A stretch of 63,532 nt of DNA, from positions 1 to 63,532 of the forward strand of contig JAITLL010000063.1 in the NCBI GenBank assembly GCA_031277915.1. The letters run 5' to 3'. The translations under genes were made by a program, and so were the position numbers. This DNA is from Acinetobacter sp. (GTDB lineage: Bacteria > Pseudomonadota > Gammaproteobacteria > Pseudomonadales > Moraxellaceae). Under the pieces are notes generated by a model. It did not search any database. It was not told where the DNA came from and saw only the letters and a list, made by a program, of their open reading frames with translations. This document shows positions 1-8,844 of this stretch, piece after piece; position 1 is the stretch's first letter, and each line of letters opens with the position of its first letter.

Positions 1-270
1 TAGTCGCAAACGACGAAACTTACGCTCTAGCTGCCTAAGGGCAGTTTGTCCGCTTCCTAGAATACTTGTGGTTTAGGAACCCGACCGTAGCGCACGCACA
101 CAAGTCCGTATAGAGTCAAGCCTCGGGGCTTTATACCAAACTTAGAGGATCGCAACTTGTACCCTGTTCGTCGGGTCACTTGGTGTTAAAACAATAGACG
201 ATATCTAAGCATGTAGTATTCTCGAGCGTAATGCTGGCGGACGCGGGTTCAACTCCCGCCATCTCCACCA
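1..270 (+). ncRNA. ssrA: tmRNA, 3' part (5' end outside window)
   Basis: tmRNA rescues stalled ribosomes. The tag reading frame starts at position 6 and encodes ANDETYALAA followed by TAA at 36-38, the usual proteobacterial degradation tag. The RNA ends with a T-arm-like sequence (GGTTCAACTCCCGCC) and CCA at 268-270. The tRNA-like 5' half lies upstream of the window. Its 3' end is the integration target of the element that follows. Confidence 0.95.
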
Positions 271-272
271 AA
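257..272 (+). repeat. attL-like site at the 3' end of ssrA
   Basis: The last bases of ssrA, CGCCATCTCCACCAAA, recur with one base deleted at 9317-9331. An integrase gene starts 180 bp inside. This is the usual layout of an island inserted in the tmRNA 3' end. The exact crossover cannot be fixed from one sequence. Confidence 0.6.
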
Positions 273-316
273 TACTTAAATTTATATAACTCAGTATGAC
301 GTTATATAAGACTAAA

Positions 317-348
317 AGCCTTAACTATCAGTAGTTAGGGCTTTTTTT
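317..348 (+). terminator. Rho-independent terminator after ssrA, supplied by the element
   Basis: An 11-bp stem (AGCCTTAACTA / TAGTTAGGGCT, one G-U pair) with a four-base loop and a seven-T tract. It lies inside the integrated element, so ssrA now terminates on element DNA. A second terminator that looks like the original one is found at 9342-9371. Confidence 0.75.
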
Positions 349-449
349 ATGCCTGTATATGCAATTATATGGGGTAACTTATAGTTTGTATGATTGTATA
401 GTGTGATGTATAGTTTGAGTTCACTTGTTCTTACTATACAAGAATCAAT

Positions 450-1691
450 ATGAAAAGAACTGATCCTATTAAAAAGCCAATGAAAGATACAGTTCTTTCA
501 TCGCTAGAACCTGAAGCAGATACAGAGTATAGAATCAATGATGGTGATAATCTTTATTTTGTTGTTAGCCCTAAAGGTAATAAAAGATGGGATTTTAGAT
601 ACAAGAAGCCATTAACTCAAAAGTGGAACTGGATGGGCTTAGGTGCTTATCCCGAAGTGAGTGGTAAGTTAGCTAGACAAAAAGCAGCAGCAGCTAGGGA
701 ATTGCTTGCTGATGGTATTGACCCGAAAGAGCATCGTGACCAAGAAAAACAAGCATTGTTAAACAGTGATCAATTCAGCTTTAAAAGTTTGGCGGTTGAG
801 TATTGTAAAAACAAAAAGTGGACAGACGGTACAAGAACTCGAAATGAGGGAGCATTGAATAATCATGTTTATCCATTAATGGGCAGTCGTGATTATAGAA
901 GGATCACTAAAAAAGAATGGTTAGACCTAATTAGAGACATACAAAAAAAGCTACACCCTAGAACAGGTAAGCCAATTGTAGAAATGGGCAATCGTATTAG
1001 AGGGTTGTGTAGAGACATTTATGATCTAGCAGAAGTAACAGGGCGAATTGAATTTAACCCATTATCAGGTCTTGAAAAGTTTATAGAGAAGCATAAACAG
1101 CAGAATATGGATTCTGTGAAGATTGATGAGTTGCCAAAATTGCTTGTTGATATTAGAGCATACCCAAGCCGTGTAACCTCGATAGGATTACAACTTTTAA
1201 GTATGGTAGCTTGTAGACCAACAGAGTTAAGAGAAGCTACATGGGATGAGTTTAATCTCGAGAAAGCCTTATGGACTATTCCATCCAAGCGAATGAAAAA
1301 AAGGATTGAGCATACAATACCATTGCCAACTCAAGCCCTTATTCTACTGAATGAATTGAAATCATATTCTGGTAACAGTGCCTATCTATTTAAGAGTCGT
1401 AGTGATTCAAACAGACCTGTATCTAATAATACATTTAACAAAGCCTTAAAGAGTATGGGCTATCAGGGTAAACAAACACCTCATGGTTTCAGACATATCT
1501 TTTCAACAGAATTAAGAGAGCAAGGTTTTGATCGTGATCATGTAGAAGCTGCTTTAGCTCATAAAGTTGGTGGTGTTGAGGGAGTTTATAACAAAGCGAT
1601 TTATGTTGAGCCAAGAAAAGCAATGTTACAAAGATGGGCTGATTACTTGGATGGTTTGGTTGATGCAGAGATGAAAAGAGAAGTTGCTTAA
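450..1691 (+). CDS. tyrosine-type site-specific integrase, P4 family
   Basis: Integrase of 413 residues that recombines the element into the ssrA 3' end. The N-terminal part (about 1-100) is the DUF4102 arm-binding domain typical of P4-like integrases, with GLGAYPEVS at 63-71. The C-terminal catalytic domain shows R256 (ACRPTE), H345 and R348 (HGFRH), H371 (LAHK) and tyrosine Y380 (GVYNKA), so the active site is complete. The length is usual for the family. It is the first gene inside the left attachment site, pointing away from ssrA. Confidence 0.93.
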   Translation: MKRTDPIKKPMKDTVLSSLEPEADTEYRINDGDNLYFVVSPKGNKRWDFRYKKPLTQKWNWMGLGAYPEVSGKLARQKAAAARELLADGIDPKEHRDQEKQALLNSDQFSFKSLAVEYCKNKKWTDGTRTRNEGALNNHVYPLMGSRDYRRITKKEWLDLIRDIQKKLHPRTGKPIVEMGNRIRGLCRDIYDLAEVTGRIEFNPLSGLEKFIEKHKQQNMDSVKIDELPKLLVDIRAYPSRVTSIGLQLLSMVACRPTELREATWDEFNLEKALWTIPSKRMKKRIEHTIPLPTQALILLNELKSYSGNSAYLFKSRSDSNRPVSNNTFNKALKSMGYQGKQTPHGFRHIFSTELREQGFDRDHVEAALAHKVGGVEGVYNKAIYVEPRKAMLQRWADYLDGLVDAEMKREVA

Positions 1692-1993
1692 GCTACAAGT
1701 TGTGGTGATATTTTAAAAAATAGCATTGAAATTATTTTACCCCTCTATTGTTGTGCTTAACCTATGAATAGATAAATTCTTAATTGTAATTAGTGTGTTA
1801 CACGGAAGCTGAAGATGAGAAGTAAGATTAATTAACATGTAATGATTGTAGCTAAGTAATTGATTTTAAATTGTTACTAGAGTTACTTAGGGGGTATGTT
1901 TTATTACTTTATATCTTATGTAGGTAAGTGTTTGAAATCTTGTGAATTAGTTAATGTGTTAAAGCCAGTAGAGAAATATTCTTCATAAAACTG

Positions 1994-2053
1994 TTGACAA
2001 ATATTTTTAACTTGTATACATTTATCCGCCTGTCTGATTTGGCAGACGTTTTT
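1994..2053 (+). promoter_or_regulatory. sigma70-like promoter running straight into a terminator hairpin
   Basis: The 605-bp gap 1692-2296 holds no gene that I can support. Within it TTGACA (1994-1999) is followed after 17 bp by TACATT (2017-2022). Only about ten bases further a hairpin GTCTG-ATTTGG-CAGAC with a T tract ends near 2053. A transcript from here would be very short unless anti-terminated, or the hairpin may end a transcript entering from the integrase side. The rest of the gap is AT-rich with no visible feature. Confidence 0.35.
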
Positions 2054-2296
2054 TTAATAAAAAACATAATTGATTATTTAAACCAACACTAATAATCGCA
2101 ATACATCTAATTGAAATTTACTCAGCAATAAGTGCACTAAACTTACCGCATCTTCTTCTGTAGCTATATTCGTTATTACTATCATGTCCTAGATATTCTT
2201 TTAAAGAATAAATCTATGCGATAGCTATTGCCTTTTTAGTGTTGAGCACAGGGTTGGTTAAATACTAACTAGAAACTAAAAATACAAAGGAGGGCT

Positions 2297-3046
2297 ATGG
2301 TAGGAAGTACAGAATATAAAGACTTCATAATACTTAATAAAGAGATGAATAAAGATAATTTAGATTCAATGATTAACGTTTTATCAAGGGCTAAAGATAC
2401 AATGATAAATCCTAGGATGCTTCATTTTGTATCAGAAATTGTAGATATTGATGCATTTCCAAATAAATTTATTCAATCATTTAAAGAAAAATTTATTAGT
2501 GAAGTAAAGTTAAGAAATAAAGAACATAAAAAGGAATGGGTGCCGACTGATAAAGTTAAATATTATCAGAGAAGGAAAATTCCTAAAATCGAGTTATTTT
2601 ATAGTATTGAATCAAAAATCATCAAAGTTAGTGAATATGAAAAGTATTTGCATGAAGAGGGGAATAGTGAGCGTATATATCATCATATCCATATCATGAT
2701 AATAGTGGATATTGGTCATAATGATTATGGACGTAATGAGATAAAAATTTGTGTTAATAAAGCAATCTCAAGAATCTCTGGTTTAGAGGAGGTTGTATAT
2801 GAAGATTGTGTATGTACCAAAAATTATCGAGTAGTCTCACTAGGATTTCTAAAGTTACGAGATAGTAATAGCAAGGTCAAAGTTGAGACTGAGTTTATTG
2901 ACTATTATTGGCATGATCTAAAAAACGAATTTGAGGATGCAATAATTAGGGCATCTTATTTGTGTAAAACAGAACAGAAGCTTTTACTACCTGAACGATT
3001 TCAAAAGGGTAATAGCTTTAATATCACTAGAGGAAAAAGGAGTTAA
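2297..3046 (+). CDS. inovirus Gp2 / YagK-YfjJ-like HUH replication protein
   Basis: A 249-residue protein with hydrophobic-flanked H130-I-H132 in YHHIHIMIIVD and a downstream Y221 in RASYLCKTEQK. That pattern resembles the HUH and tyrosine motifs of inovirus Gp2/YagK-YfjJ proteins, which nick DNA for rolling-circle replication. The start has a strong ribosome site (AAAGGAGGG, 6 bp away). Its place between integrase and an AlpA-like gene fits a replication function in a small integrative element. The family call is by motif recall only, and the N-terminal 100 residues are unassigned. Confidence 0.55.
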   Translation: MVGSTEYKDFIILNKEMNKDNLDSMINVLSRAKDTMINPRMLHFVSEIVDIDAFPNKFIQSFKEKFISEVKLRNKEHKKEWVPTDKVKYYQRRKIPKIELFYSIESKIIKVSEYEKYLHEEGNSERIYHHIHIMIIVDIGHNDYGRNEIKICVNKAISRISGLEEVVYEDCVCTKNYRVVSLGFLKLRDSNSKVKVETEFIDYYWHDLKNEFEDAIIRASYLCKTEQKLLLPERFQKGNSFNITRGKRS

Positions 3047-3218
3047 AACATGAGTTTTTAATTAATTGAAAATAAAGTCTTGGAAATGACATCCAAACTT
3101 TAATTCTAAGCATGATTTAAGCATGTTATAGAGCGATTTTGAATGAAGCTATAGTTACCTACCAGACAGGTAAGAACTATGGCTATTTTTATGGGTAAAA
3201 TAAACAAATGAGGTAAAA

Positions 3219-3542
3219 ATGGAATTAGATTTAAATGAGAAATATCGTGTGATAACTGATGAGTACAACTTTATTTTACAAGAGAAAAGAATTATTGGGA
3301 GTAAAAAACCAGCTACAAGATCACCTGATGCTTGTAATGTAGGTAAAGTCAAATATACAAACCTTGGGTATTACTCAAACTTATCAAGTTTGGTGCATGG
3401 TTTGATAACTCGCGAAATTAGAATTTCGGAAGTAGATGAGATTAGCAAGATTGAGGAGTTAATTAATACTTGTACTAAAGAGATTGTAGATAAAATTAGC
3501 TTGCATGGTATTAAAAAAGAAGTTGCTAACTATGAACAATAG
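3219..3542 (+). CDS. small hypothetical protein, DUF5405-like
   Basis: A 107-residue protein with no signal or membrane segment. The layout of an N-terminal beta-type segment (KYRVITDEYNFILQEKRI), then LGYYSNLSSLVHGLI, then a helical C-terminus, resembles DUF5405 proteins common in phage-like integrative elements between replication and regulatory genes. A GAGGTAAAA ribosome site precedes the ATG. Function is unknown, and it probably belongs to the same unit as the genes either side. Confidence 0.6.
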   Translation: MELDLNEKYRVITDEYNFILQEKRIIGSKKPATRSPDACNVGKVKYTNLGYYSNLSSLVHGLITREIRISEVDEISKIEELINTCTKEIVDKISLHGIKKEVANYEQ

Positions 3543-3602
3543 TTTTTTAAGAACATTAACACAAAATTTATTAACTAAAAATTAAGGAGGAAAATATACA
3601 AA

Positions 3603-3896
3603 ATGAATCAAGTAGAAATCAATGGAGGACAGTTAAGCAGTGTATTAGATCGTAAGCTACGTATAACAATAAATGAAGTTTGTGAAATTTTATCGATAAA
3701 AAGAGATAAGTTGGGGAAATTAATGAAAAATGATCCTACTTTTCCTATTGGAATAAAAGAAGGTACAACAAGGCAGGCTTCTGTATATTTTGATGTTGCT
3801 GAAATTAGGCATTGGTGGGCAAAAAAGGTAATGAATGCCAGAGAGTATAGTATTGATTCTAACTCTATGACATTGGATGAAAAGACTTGTTGTTAA
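3603..3896 (+). CDS. AlpA-like helix-turn-helix regulator / excisionase
   Basis: A 97-residue protein with a MerR/AlpA-type winged helix: LRITINEVCEILSIKRDKLGK (about 21-41), then FPIGIKEG, then VYFDVAEIRHWWAKK (about 61-75). AlpA proteins switch on excision of P4-like elements or act as excisionases. A strong AAGGAGG site lies about 14 bp upstream of the ATG. The position after the replication genes fits this role. The direct target cannot be read from sequence. Confidence 0.7.
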   Translation: MNQVEINGGQLSSVLDRKLRITINEVCEILSIKRDKLGKLMKNDPTFPIGIKEGTTRQASVYFDVAEIRHWWAKKVMNAREYSIDSNSMTLDEKTCC

Positions 3897-3906
3897 TGGA
3901 TATAAG

Positions 3907-4479
3907 TTAAAATAGGTTAATATCAGTTTTTTTAGGAACGGCTTTATAGGTGCCAGAATTATTTGACCATCTTAATGCGGAAAATCCACTTCTGATACGA
4001 TGTCCTATCCATCTGGTATCAATTATATTATGAGATGATTTAGGTGGGTTTACTAATAGTAGAGAACCCATAAAATTTAACCATTCTTTATGAGTGAGTA
4101 ACTTTGAAGAATAACCATGAAATGAGTTGCCACTAGAATAAAAAACCATATTGGATAATATTTTATAATCAATGAAATTTTTTAATCTATAATAAACATC
4201 AATATTAAGATTATCGATAGAAAAATCTATCATTGGAATGTGAAATGTTTTTCCATGTTTTGTTTTTATAATTGAATGAAAAGCTAGTTCTTGGTCATAT
4301 TCAAGAGAGTAAATCATATTATTAACAAAATTTAAGTCAAAACTATAACCTGACACTTGAGTAATAATTCTCTCATCTGATAAAGAGTCTGGTAAATAGA
4401 TATATTTAGATAGTGAGTAAATTGACTCACTATCTAAAAAACTTTCTAAGAAGAAAAATGGATGATCAGTATTTATCAT
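3907..4479 (-). CDS. hypothetical protein with archaeo-eukaryotic primase-like motifs
   Basis: A 190-residue protein that overlaps the upstream dGTPase-like gene by 4 bp, so the two are translationally coupled. I see an acidic motif IPMIDFSID (D85, D89), a motif YSSGNSFHGY (S115-H121) resembling the sxH motif II of archaeo-eukaryotic primases, and IIDTRWIGHRI...ALRWSNNSG (D154, R170), resembling their motif III and the LRxPxS element. The first motif is spaced DxxxD rather than the usual DxD, so it may be divergent or inactive. It is shorter than most primase-polymerases. The family call is tentative. Confidence 0.45.
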   Translation of the reverse strand: MINTDHPFFFLESFLDSESIYSLSKYIYLPDSLSDERIITQVSGYSFDLNFVNNMIYSLEYDQELAFHSIIKTKHGKTFHIPMIDFSIDNLNIDVYYRLKNFIDYKILSNMVFYSSGNSFHGYSSKLLTHKEWLNFMGSLLLVNPPKSSHNIIDTRWIGHRIRSGFSALRWSNNSGTYKAVPKKTDINLF

Positions 4480-5912
4480 TGAATCCTTATACCTTCTAAT
4501 AGTTGATACATTTCTAAAGCAAAGTCATCAGTCATGCCAGAAATATAATCAACAATTAAGTGTGCTCTATATTGAATTTCATTGATTTTATCATGTTCTA
4601 CACAATGTAAGTATTTTCTAACATGTGTTCTCGGCAAGCGTCTAAACAAACGTAGCTCAAAGTTAAGGTTCAAGTCTTTGGGTTCTTTGCCTTCAGAGTT
4701 TTCACCTTTAATTAGGCAATTAAATTCATCATAAGATAAATCCATTAATACTTTAAAGTGTTCTAAGAGCCCATGAATAATATTTCGTCCAGCTAGTTCA
4801 ATTTTTTCTGCTGACTCATGAGAATATATATTTGTTTTAGCAAATAAAAATACTTTCTTAAGAATTTTTGCAATATCCGTTTCTTTTTCAATTAATTTTA
4901 TATTTTCTTCTCCTTTTAATATTCCATCCATTTTATTACAGAAATTTCTTGCAGCTTCTTTTACTGCCGCATTAATAATAGAAGTCTTAAACTTAAGGAA
5001 GTTTATATTACTCTTATCTTCCTCATCATTTTCCTCATCCTCACTTATAATGAATTTTTCAATATTAAATATTTTTTTTATATCGATAGGTGTTTTTTCA
5101 GAAGCAAGTTTTTCAAAAAATTTAGCAAAAACTGAAAGAATTTTCTTTTCGGTTACGATTTGTTTTTCAATGGCATCTTCTAAATCGCTCATAGAGTATG
5201 CGATTGAATCGGCAGTATCCATTATTTTCATCAATGGAAACTCTTTACCTTTTTCCCACTTAATATGCTCGCAAGCTTTCTCATAACTTGAATAACAAAG
5301 TTTAAAGAGACCAATTTTACCATCTTTCTCGGAATCTATTGTATAGGGATATTTTACAGTAGAAAGTAGTAAAGAACAGGTTAAGTTTAGGCCATGGGCT
5401 TCATTGCCACTTAATAATCTGATTAATCTAAAACCTTGAGGGTTACCATCAAATTCACAAAGATCAGCATTATTAAAATTTTTAATTTCAGTGTCTTTAA
5501 ACCACTGTTGAATTGCTGCTTCACCTAGATGACCAAATGGAGGATTACCAATATCATGTAATAAACAGGCAGTTTCTACAGTATTAACAAAAGCTGTTGT
5601 TTTTTCAAAATCTAATTCTTTAACACCATACTCTTTCTGAAGTATTGAGAAGATCTCTTGAGCAATATAACGACCAATATGTGATACTTCAATAGAATGG
5701 GTTAATCTACTACGTACAGAAGCATTTGCTTCTAAAGGAAAAACCTGAGCTTTTTGTTGTAATCGTCTAAAAGCTGGGGAGTTAATTACTCTGCCTTTAT
5801 CACTTTCAGTGGCTTCTAATAGGGTTTCTTGTCCTTTGCTTGAATCACGTAAACGTATTGGTTGAATGTATGATAATAATTGGTTCAGTTGTGATGGAGT
5901 TACTTGTTTCAT
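4476..5912 (-). CDS. dGTPase-like HD-domain dNTP triphosphohydrolase
   Basis: A 478-residue protein of the deoxynucleotide triphosphohydrolase family, which hydrolyses dNTPs to nucleoside and triphosphate. The HD-domain ligands are visible: FRRLQQKAQVFPLE (48-61) with H72 in LTHSIEV, H119-D120 in LLHDIGNPPFGH, and the later MDTADSIAYSMSDLEDA segment with the last acidic ligand. The protein is near the family's usual length. It sits on an integrative element and is coupled to a primase-like gene, which suggests a phage-defence role through nucleotide depletion rather than housekeeping. That role is inference. Confidence 0.8.
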   Translation of the reverse strand: MKQVTPSQLNQLLSYIQPIRLRDSSKGQETLLEATESDKGRVINSPAFRRLQQKAQVFPLEANASVRSRLTHSIEVSHIGRYIAQEIFSILQKEYGVKELDFEKTTAFVNTVETACLLHDIGNPPFGHLGEAAIQQWFKDTEIKNFNNADLCEFDGNPQGFRLIRLLSGNEAHGLNLTCSLLLSTVKYPYTIDSEKDGKIGLFKLCYSSYEKACEHIKWEKGKEFPLMKIMDTADSIAYSMSDLEDAIEKQIVTEKKILSVFAKFFEKLASEKTPIDIKKIFNIEKFIISEDEENDEEDKSNINFLKFKTSIINAAVKEAARNFCNKMDGILKGEENIKLIEKETDIAKILKKVFLFAKTNIYSHESAEKIELAGRNIIHGLLEHFKVLMDLSYDEFNCLIKGENSEGKEPKDLNLNFELRLFRRLPRTHVRKYLHCVEHDKINEIQYRAHLIVDYISGMTDDFALEMYQLLEGIRIQ

Positions 5913-6009
5913 AAAGTATTTTAGTATAAAAATGTTTTTTAAATTTTACCATATATAAAATTTGTTTAGCATAAATTACTAACCAAAAGTTAAATAAATA
6001 TTATTAAAT

Positions 6010-6037
6010 TAAAAAATAAAAGCCTCGTTAGAGGCTT
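6010..6037 (-). terminator. terminator after the XRE-ImmA gene
   Basis: An inverted repeat AAGCCTC-TAAC-GAGGCTT (minus-strand reading) followed by a T-rich tract, 9 bp beyond the stop codon of the minus-strand regulator-protease gene. Confidence 0.7.
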
Positions 6038-6045
6038 AAGTAATT

Positions 6046-7152
6046 TTATAGTATACGAAGTTTTGAACGTAAACGATTTGCGATTTTATCAGAATCTAGT
6101 TTTTCTGAGACTAGATTAAATGTCCAGTCATCAATTTCATCTGGAAGTATTTGTAATTCTTTAGCTAAATCATATCGATTCATGCCTTCAGACTTTAATA
6201 AACTAAAAATTTTGCTTAATAGTAAGGATTTCTCATAGTCAGACGGTTCAGGTTCATTCTGTTTACCTCGAACAGAAAGTTGTCTATTTATTTCCCTATA
6301 ACTCCACTCTGTCATTAGATTAAGGTCATTTAATCTATAGGCAAGTGCTGCGGCTGAGACGTTATAGTATTTTTTCAACTTTATAATGGAAGACATGTCT
6401 GGCATAGAGGGAGCTAAAGCATAAATACTTTCTCTAGGCATTAAAAATGAAGAAGCAAACATATTAGCTTCTTTTTCAATATTATTTTCATTTGAAGATT
6501 CATCAGCAAATGTTGGACCATGTCTATGCATGACTAGATGTGCTAATTCATGTGCAGCATCAAATCGACACCTTTCAGCCGTTTTACTAATGTTTAAAAA
6601 AATAATAGGCCTTTTCCCATTCCATAGACAACAAGCATCAACATCACGAATATTTAAAGCAAAAGTAAAAACTAAGATACCCTTTGCTTCAAGCAAACCA
6701 ATCAAATGCTCAATAGGTTCATTACCTAAACCCCATTGAGCTCTTACATATTCAGCACAACTTTCAGGCGTCATTGGACTACCAGACATAATTTCCTGAG
6801 CATCTGGAATATCTGGAACAGGTAAGTCAAAGTTTTGCTCAATCCACTCAGCAAGAAGTTGAATTAATCTAGCATGAGCTAAGGCCATTCTTTTTTTAGC
6901 AGAAGTTAATCTTGATAGTGAGCGGAAGCTAACAGCTGCTGTTGGAATAGCATCTAGATCATCACCATAAAAAAATATCTCGGGAAAATTCAATTCCGTG
7001 CACATTTTTTTAATCATTAATGGATCTGGATTAGTTGTGCCATTTTCATAGTTTTTTAAATGGCGCTCAGAAATATTTAATTTATCTGCTAATTGCCGTT
7101 TAGTCAGACCTCTCGTATTTCTGGCAATATCCAGACGAGTAGCATTAAACAT
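6046..7152 (-). CDS. XRE-family regulator fused to an ImmA/IrrE metallopeptidase domain
   Basis: A 368-residue protein. Residues 1-60 form an XRE helix-turn-helix (RGLTKRQLADKLNISERHLKNYENG). The middle and C-terminal part is an ImmA/IrrE zinc peptidase with HELAH at 201-205 and a glutamate in EKEANMFA near 228 as likely third ligand. I chose the ATG at 7152 because the helix-turn-helix begins there, and it lies directly behind the stop codon of the upstream gene; a longer frame to 7245 would overlap that gene. Such proteins repress mobile-element genes and are relieved by proteolysis. The partner gene upstream is probably part of the same switch or toxin-antitoxin-like pair. Confidence 0.88.
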   Translation of the reverse strand: MFNATRLDIARNTRGLTKRQLADKLNISERHLKNYENGTTNPDPLMIKKMCTELNFPEIFFYGDDLDAIPTAAVSFRSLSRLTSAKKRMALAHARLIQLLAEWIEQNFDLPVPDIPDAQEIMSGSPMTPESCAEYVRAQWGLGNEPIEHLIGLLEAKGILVFTFALNIRDVDACCLWNGKRPIIFLNISKTAERCRFDAAHELAHLVMHRHGPTFADESSNENNIEKEANMFASSFLMPRESIYALAPSMPDMSSIIKLKKYYNVSAAALAYRLNDLNLMTEWSYREINRQLSVRGKQNEPEPSDYEKSLLLSKIFSLLKSEGMNRYDLAKELQILPDEIDDWTFNLVSEKLDSDKIANRLRSKLRIL

Positions 7153-7153
7153 T

Positions 7154-7822
7154 TTACTTACGTTTCCTAGCAACACTAATTTCAGGTTGTGATGAGTTGT
7201 TTCTCTTAGCTTCCAGCAGTTTATCGAGATTTGGTGTTTTTCCACTTAATGGAATTTCACCAATGAAAATACGTTCATGATAACTTGCAATGTGCTTGCA
7301 ATCAGCTGTCATAGCATTTGGTCTAGATAATTCAAGATACAGTTTTTCTTCGTCTCGGTAGTGGAGGAGAGTCCAATAGGATTGATTAGGTAATTCTTCA
7401 AATAATGGTAGCACTATTGAATCTTTGTGCTGTTTAACCATGTCTTCAATAAATTTTGTACCTTTAGCATTTTTGTTAGTGGGTAGATTCGGTGGCTGAT
7501 CGATACATACCCCTTGTGTTGCTGACATTATTACAATACAGGTTCCTAAATCAGGAGCGATAGTTGCTTCTCTATTGTGAATACTACTTTTGCTCCATCC
7601 ATAAGCTTTAAGTTGATCTCTTAATGATTTAACAAAATTATGATAAAGATACACGCCATATGCATTGTTTGCATTATTTCTCGTTATCTGAGATGCATGA
7701 GTTACAGCGGACGTAGCGACAGATTTTAATAACTCAATAGATAGACCTTCACCAATTGCTTGTAAACGTTCATTAGCTGGTTCGTAGTCTGGATAAGTAA
7801 TAATTTTCTGAACTTTTTGCAC
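7154..7822 (-). CDS. hypothetical protein, partner of the XRE-ImmA gene
   Basis: A soluble-looking protein of about 222 residues ending one base before the ATG of the XRE-ImmA gene, so the two form an operon. I propose the GTG at 7820-7822, which has a good upstream AAGGGAT site. The open frame extends upstream to 8056, but that part is AT-rich with no protein character. No family is recognised. The frame has a helical region (EGLSIELLKSVATSAVTHASQITRN) and a beta-rich C-terminal half. XRE-ImmA genes are often paired with a gene they control, but the function here is unknown. Confidence 0.65.
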   Translation of the reverse strand: MQKVQKIITYPDYEPANERLQAIGEGLSIELLKSVATSAVTHASQITRNNANNAYGVYLYHNFVKSLRDQLKAYGWSKSSIHNREATIAPDLGTCIVIMSATQGVCIDQPPNLPTNKNAKGTKFIEDMVKQHKDSIVLPLFEELPNQSYWTLLHYRDEEKLYLELSRPNAMTADCKHIASYHERIFIGEIPLSGKTPNLDKLLEAKRNNSSQPEISVARKRK

Positions 7823-8034
7823 AGGAATGTATCCCTTGAAAAATGCTGGATTTCCGATAATTCTACACAAAATGAGGAAATTGACAATCAGAATGTGTGC
7901 AGTTTTGATTGTATTTGTAATTTTTTCATAAATTCGTTCATTAGAGGATATTGATCTTTGTTTATATATATGAATTTTATATATTTTTAAGTTAAAGCTC
8001 TCTTCAGTAGTTACTTTTAAGAGCTTTATTAATT

Positions 8035-8664
8035 TTATTCTAAATATAATCTCCATTTACCCCCTTCATCATTTATATAGTATTTGTATTTGTAATTATT
8101 GCAATTTACTCGAATTTTCTTTTCATCTCTAGTTTGTGCCATTGAGCTGACACTGTCACATTTGTAGTCGTTAAGTCTTATAAATGCAATTACAACTTTG
8201 ACTTGATCTTGATTGAGCTGATCATCAATTAGTGCATCTTTTTCAATTAACTGTGCATTTTCACTCTTCTCTTCCTTTGTTCGCTTTTTATTATTTTGAA
8301 TATCTTCATTGATATTCGAAGTAGAAGTCTTTGTTTTTTCATTTGAATTATTATTAGTACTATACGATTCAGAAGTGGTGTTATCTTCGAAACTACTATT
8401 AAAGGAAAAGACTGAGATAATAAATATTAAAAGAAAAATCCAAAACAAATTAAAAAAGTTAAAGCTCTTTTCAGTTTTTGAGCTTCCAGTAGTAAAGTTT
8501 TTATTATCATGATCTAGGTTTGGCAGAGGTGGAGGTGTAACAGTTGGGGGCCAATTTGAGGATTTAAGTTTAAAGCTTTCCTCTATAGGAAAACCACAGT
8601 GAGGACAAGTTTTTGCTTGATTACTTATTTCTCGTTTGCACTCTGGGCATAATATTAAAGCCAT
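8035..8664 (-). CDS. zinc-ribbon single-pass membrane protein
   Basis: A 209-residue protein. Residues 1-25 hold a zinc ribbon with two CxxC pairs (CPECKRE and CPHCGFP). A membrane segment (FFNLFWIFLLIFIISVF) near residue 75-95 follows, then a Ser/Asn/Lys-rich linker and a C-terminal domain with two further cysteines (YKCDSV and RVNCNNY). The ATG at 8664 is chosen because a strong GGGGGAAAA site precedes it and the zinc ribbon starts right there. No specific function is recognised. It lies upstream of the XRE-ImmA pair on the same strand. Confidence 0.75.
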   Translation of the reverse strand: MALILCPECKREISNQAKTCPHCGFPIEESFKLKSSNWPPTVTPPPLPNLDHDNKNFTTGSSKTEKSFNFFNLFWIFLLIFIISVFSFNSSFEDNTTSESYSTNNNSNEKTKTSTSNINEDIQNNKKRTKEEKSENAQLIEKDALIDDQLNQDQVKVVIAFIRLNDYKCDSVSSMAQTRDEKKIRVNCNNYKYKYYINDEGGKWRLYLE

Positions 8665-8798
8665 AATTTTCCCCCGTAATAGTTTAGGTATAGCTATGTT
8701 TATGAAAGTGTTCATTACCTATCTAACTGTATTGATCATTTGGAAAAACTAGTAGATAGCCTAAGAAGTAAACATAAAGGATAGTATTTTAATATACT

Positions 8799-8844
8799 TG
8801 TACCTATTTTGGGTAAATTTAATTTGTACCATAAAAAGGTACAA
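8799..8844 (+). promoter_or_regulatory. paired operators, one covering the start codon of the XRE repressor gene
   Basis: TTGTACC-7 bp-GGTACAA (8824-8844) is a perfect 7-bp inverted repeat, and its last base is the A of the ATG at 8844. A second half-conserved copy begins with TTGTACC at 8799, followed by GGGTAAA. A -10-like TATACT lies at its left edge. The layout suggests autoregulation by the XRE protein and a very short or leaderless transcript. Confidence 0.6.

Noticed and set aside
7823-8056. N-terminal extension of the protein encoded at 7154-7822
   Set aside because: The extension is rich in Ile, Lys and Asn without domain character and overlaps the end of the zinc-ribbon gene. The GTG at 7822 has a good ribosome site.
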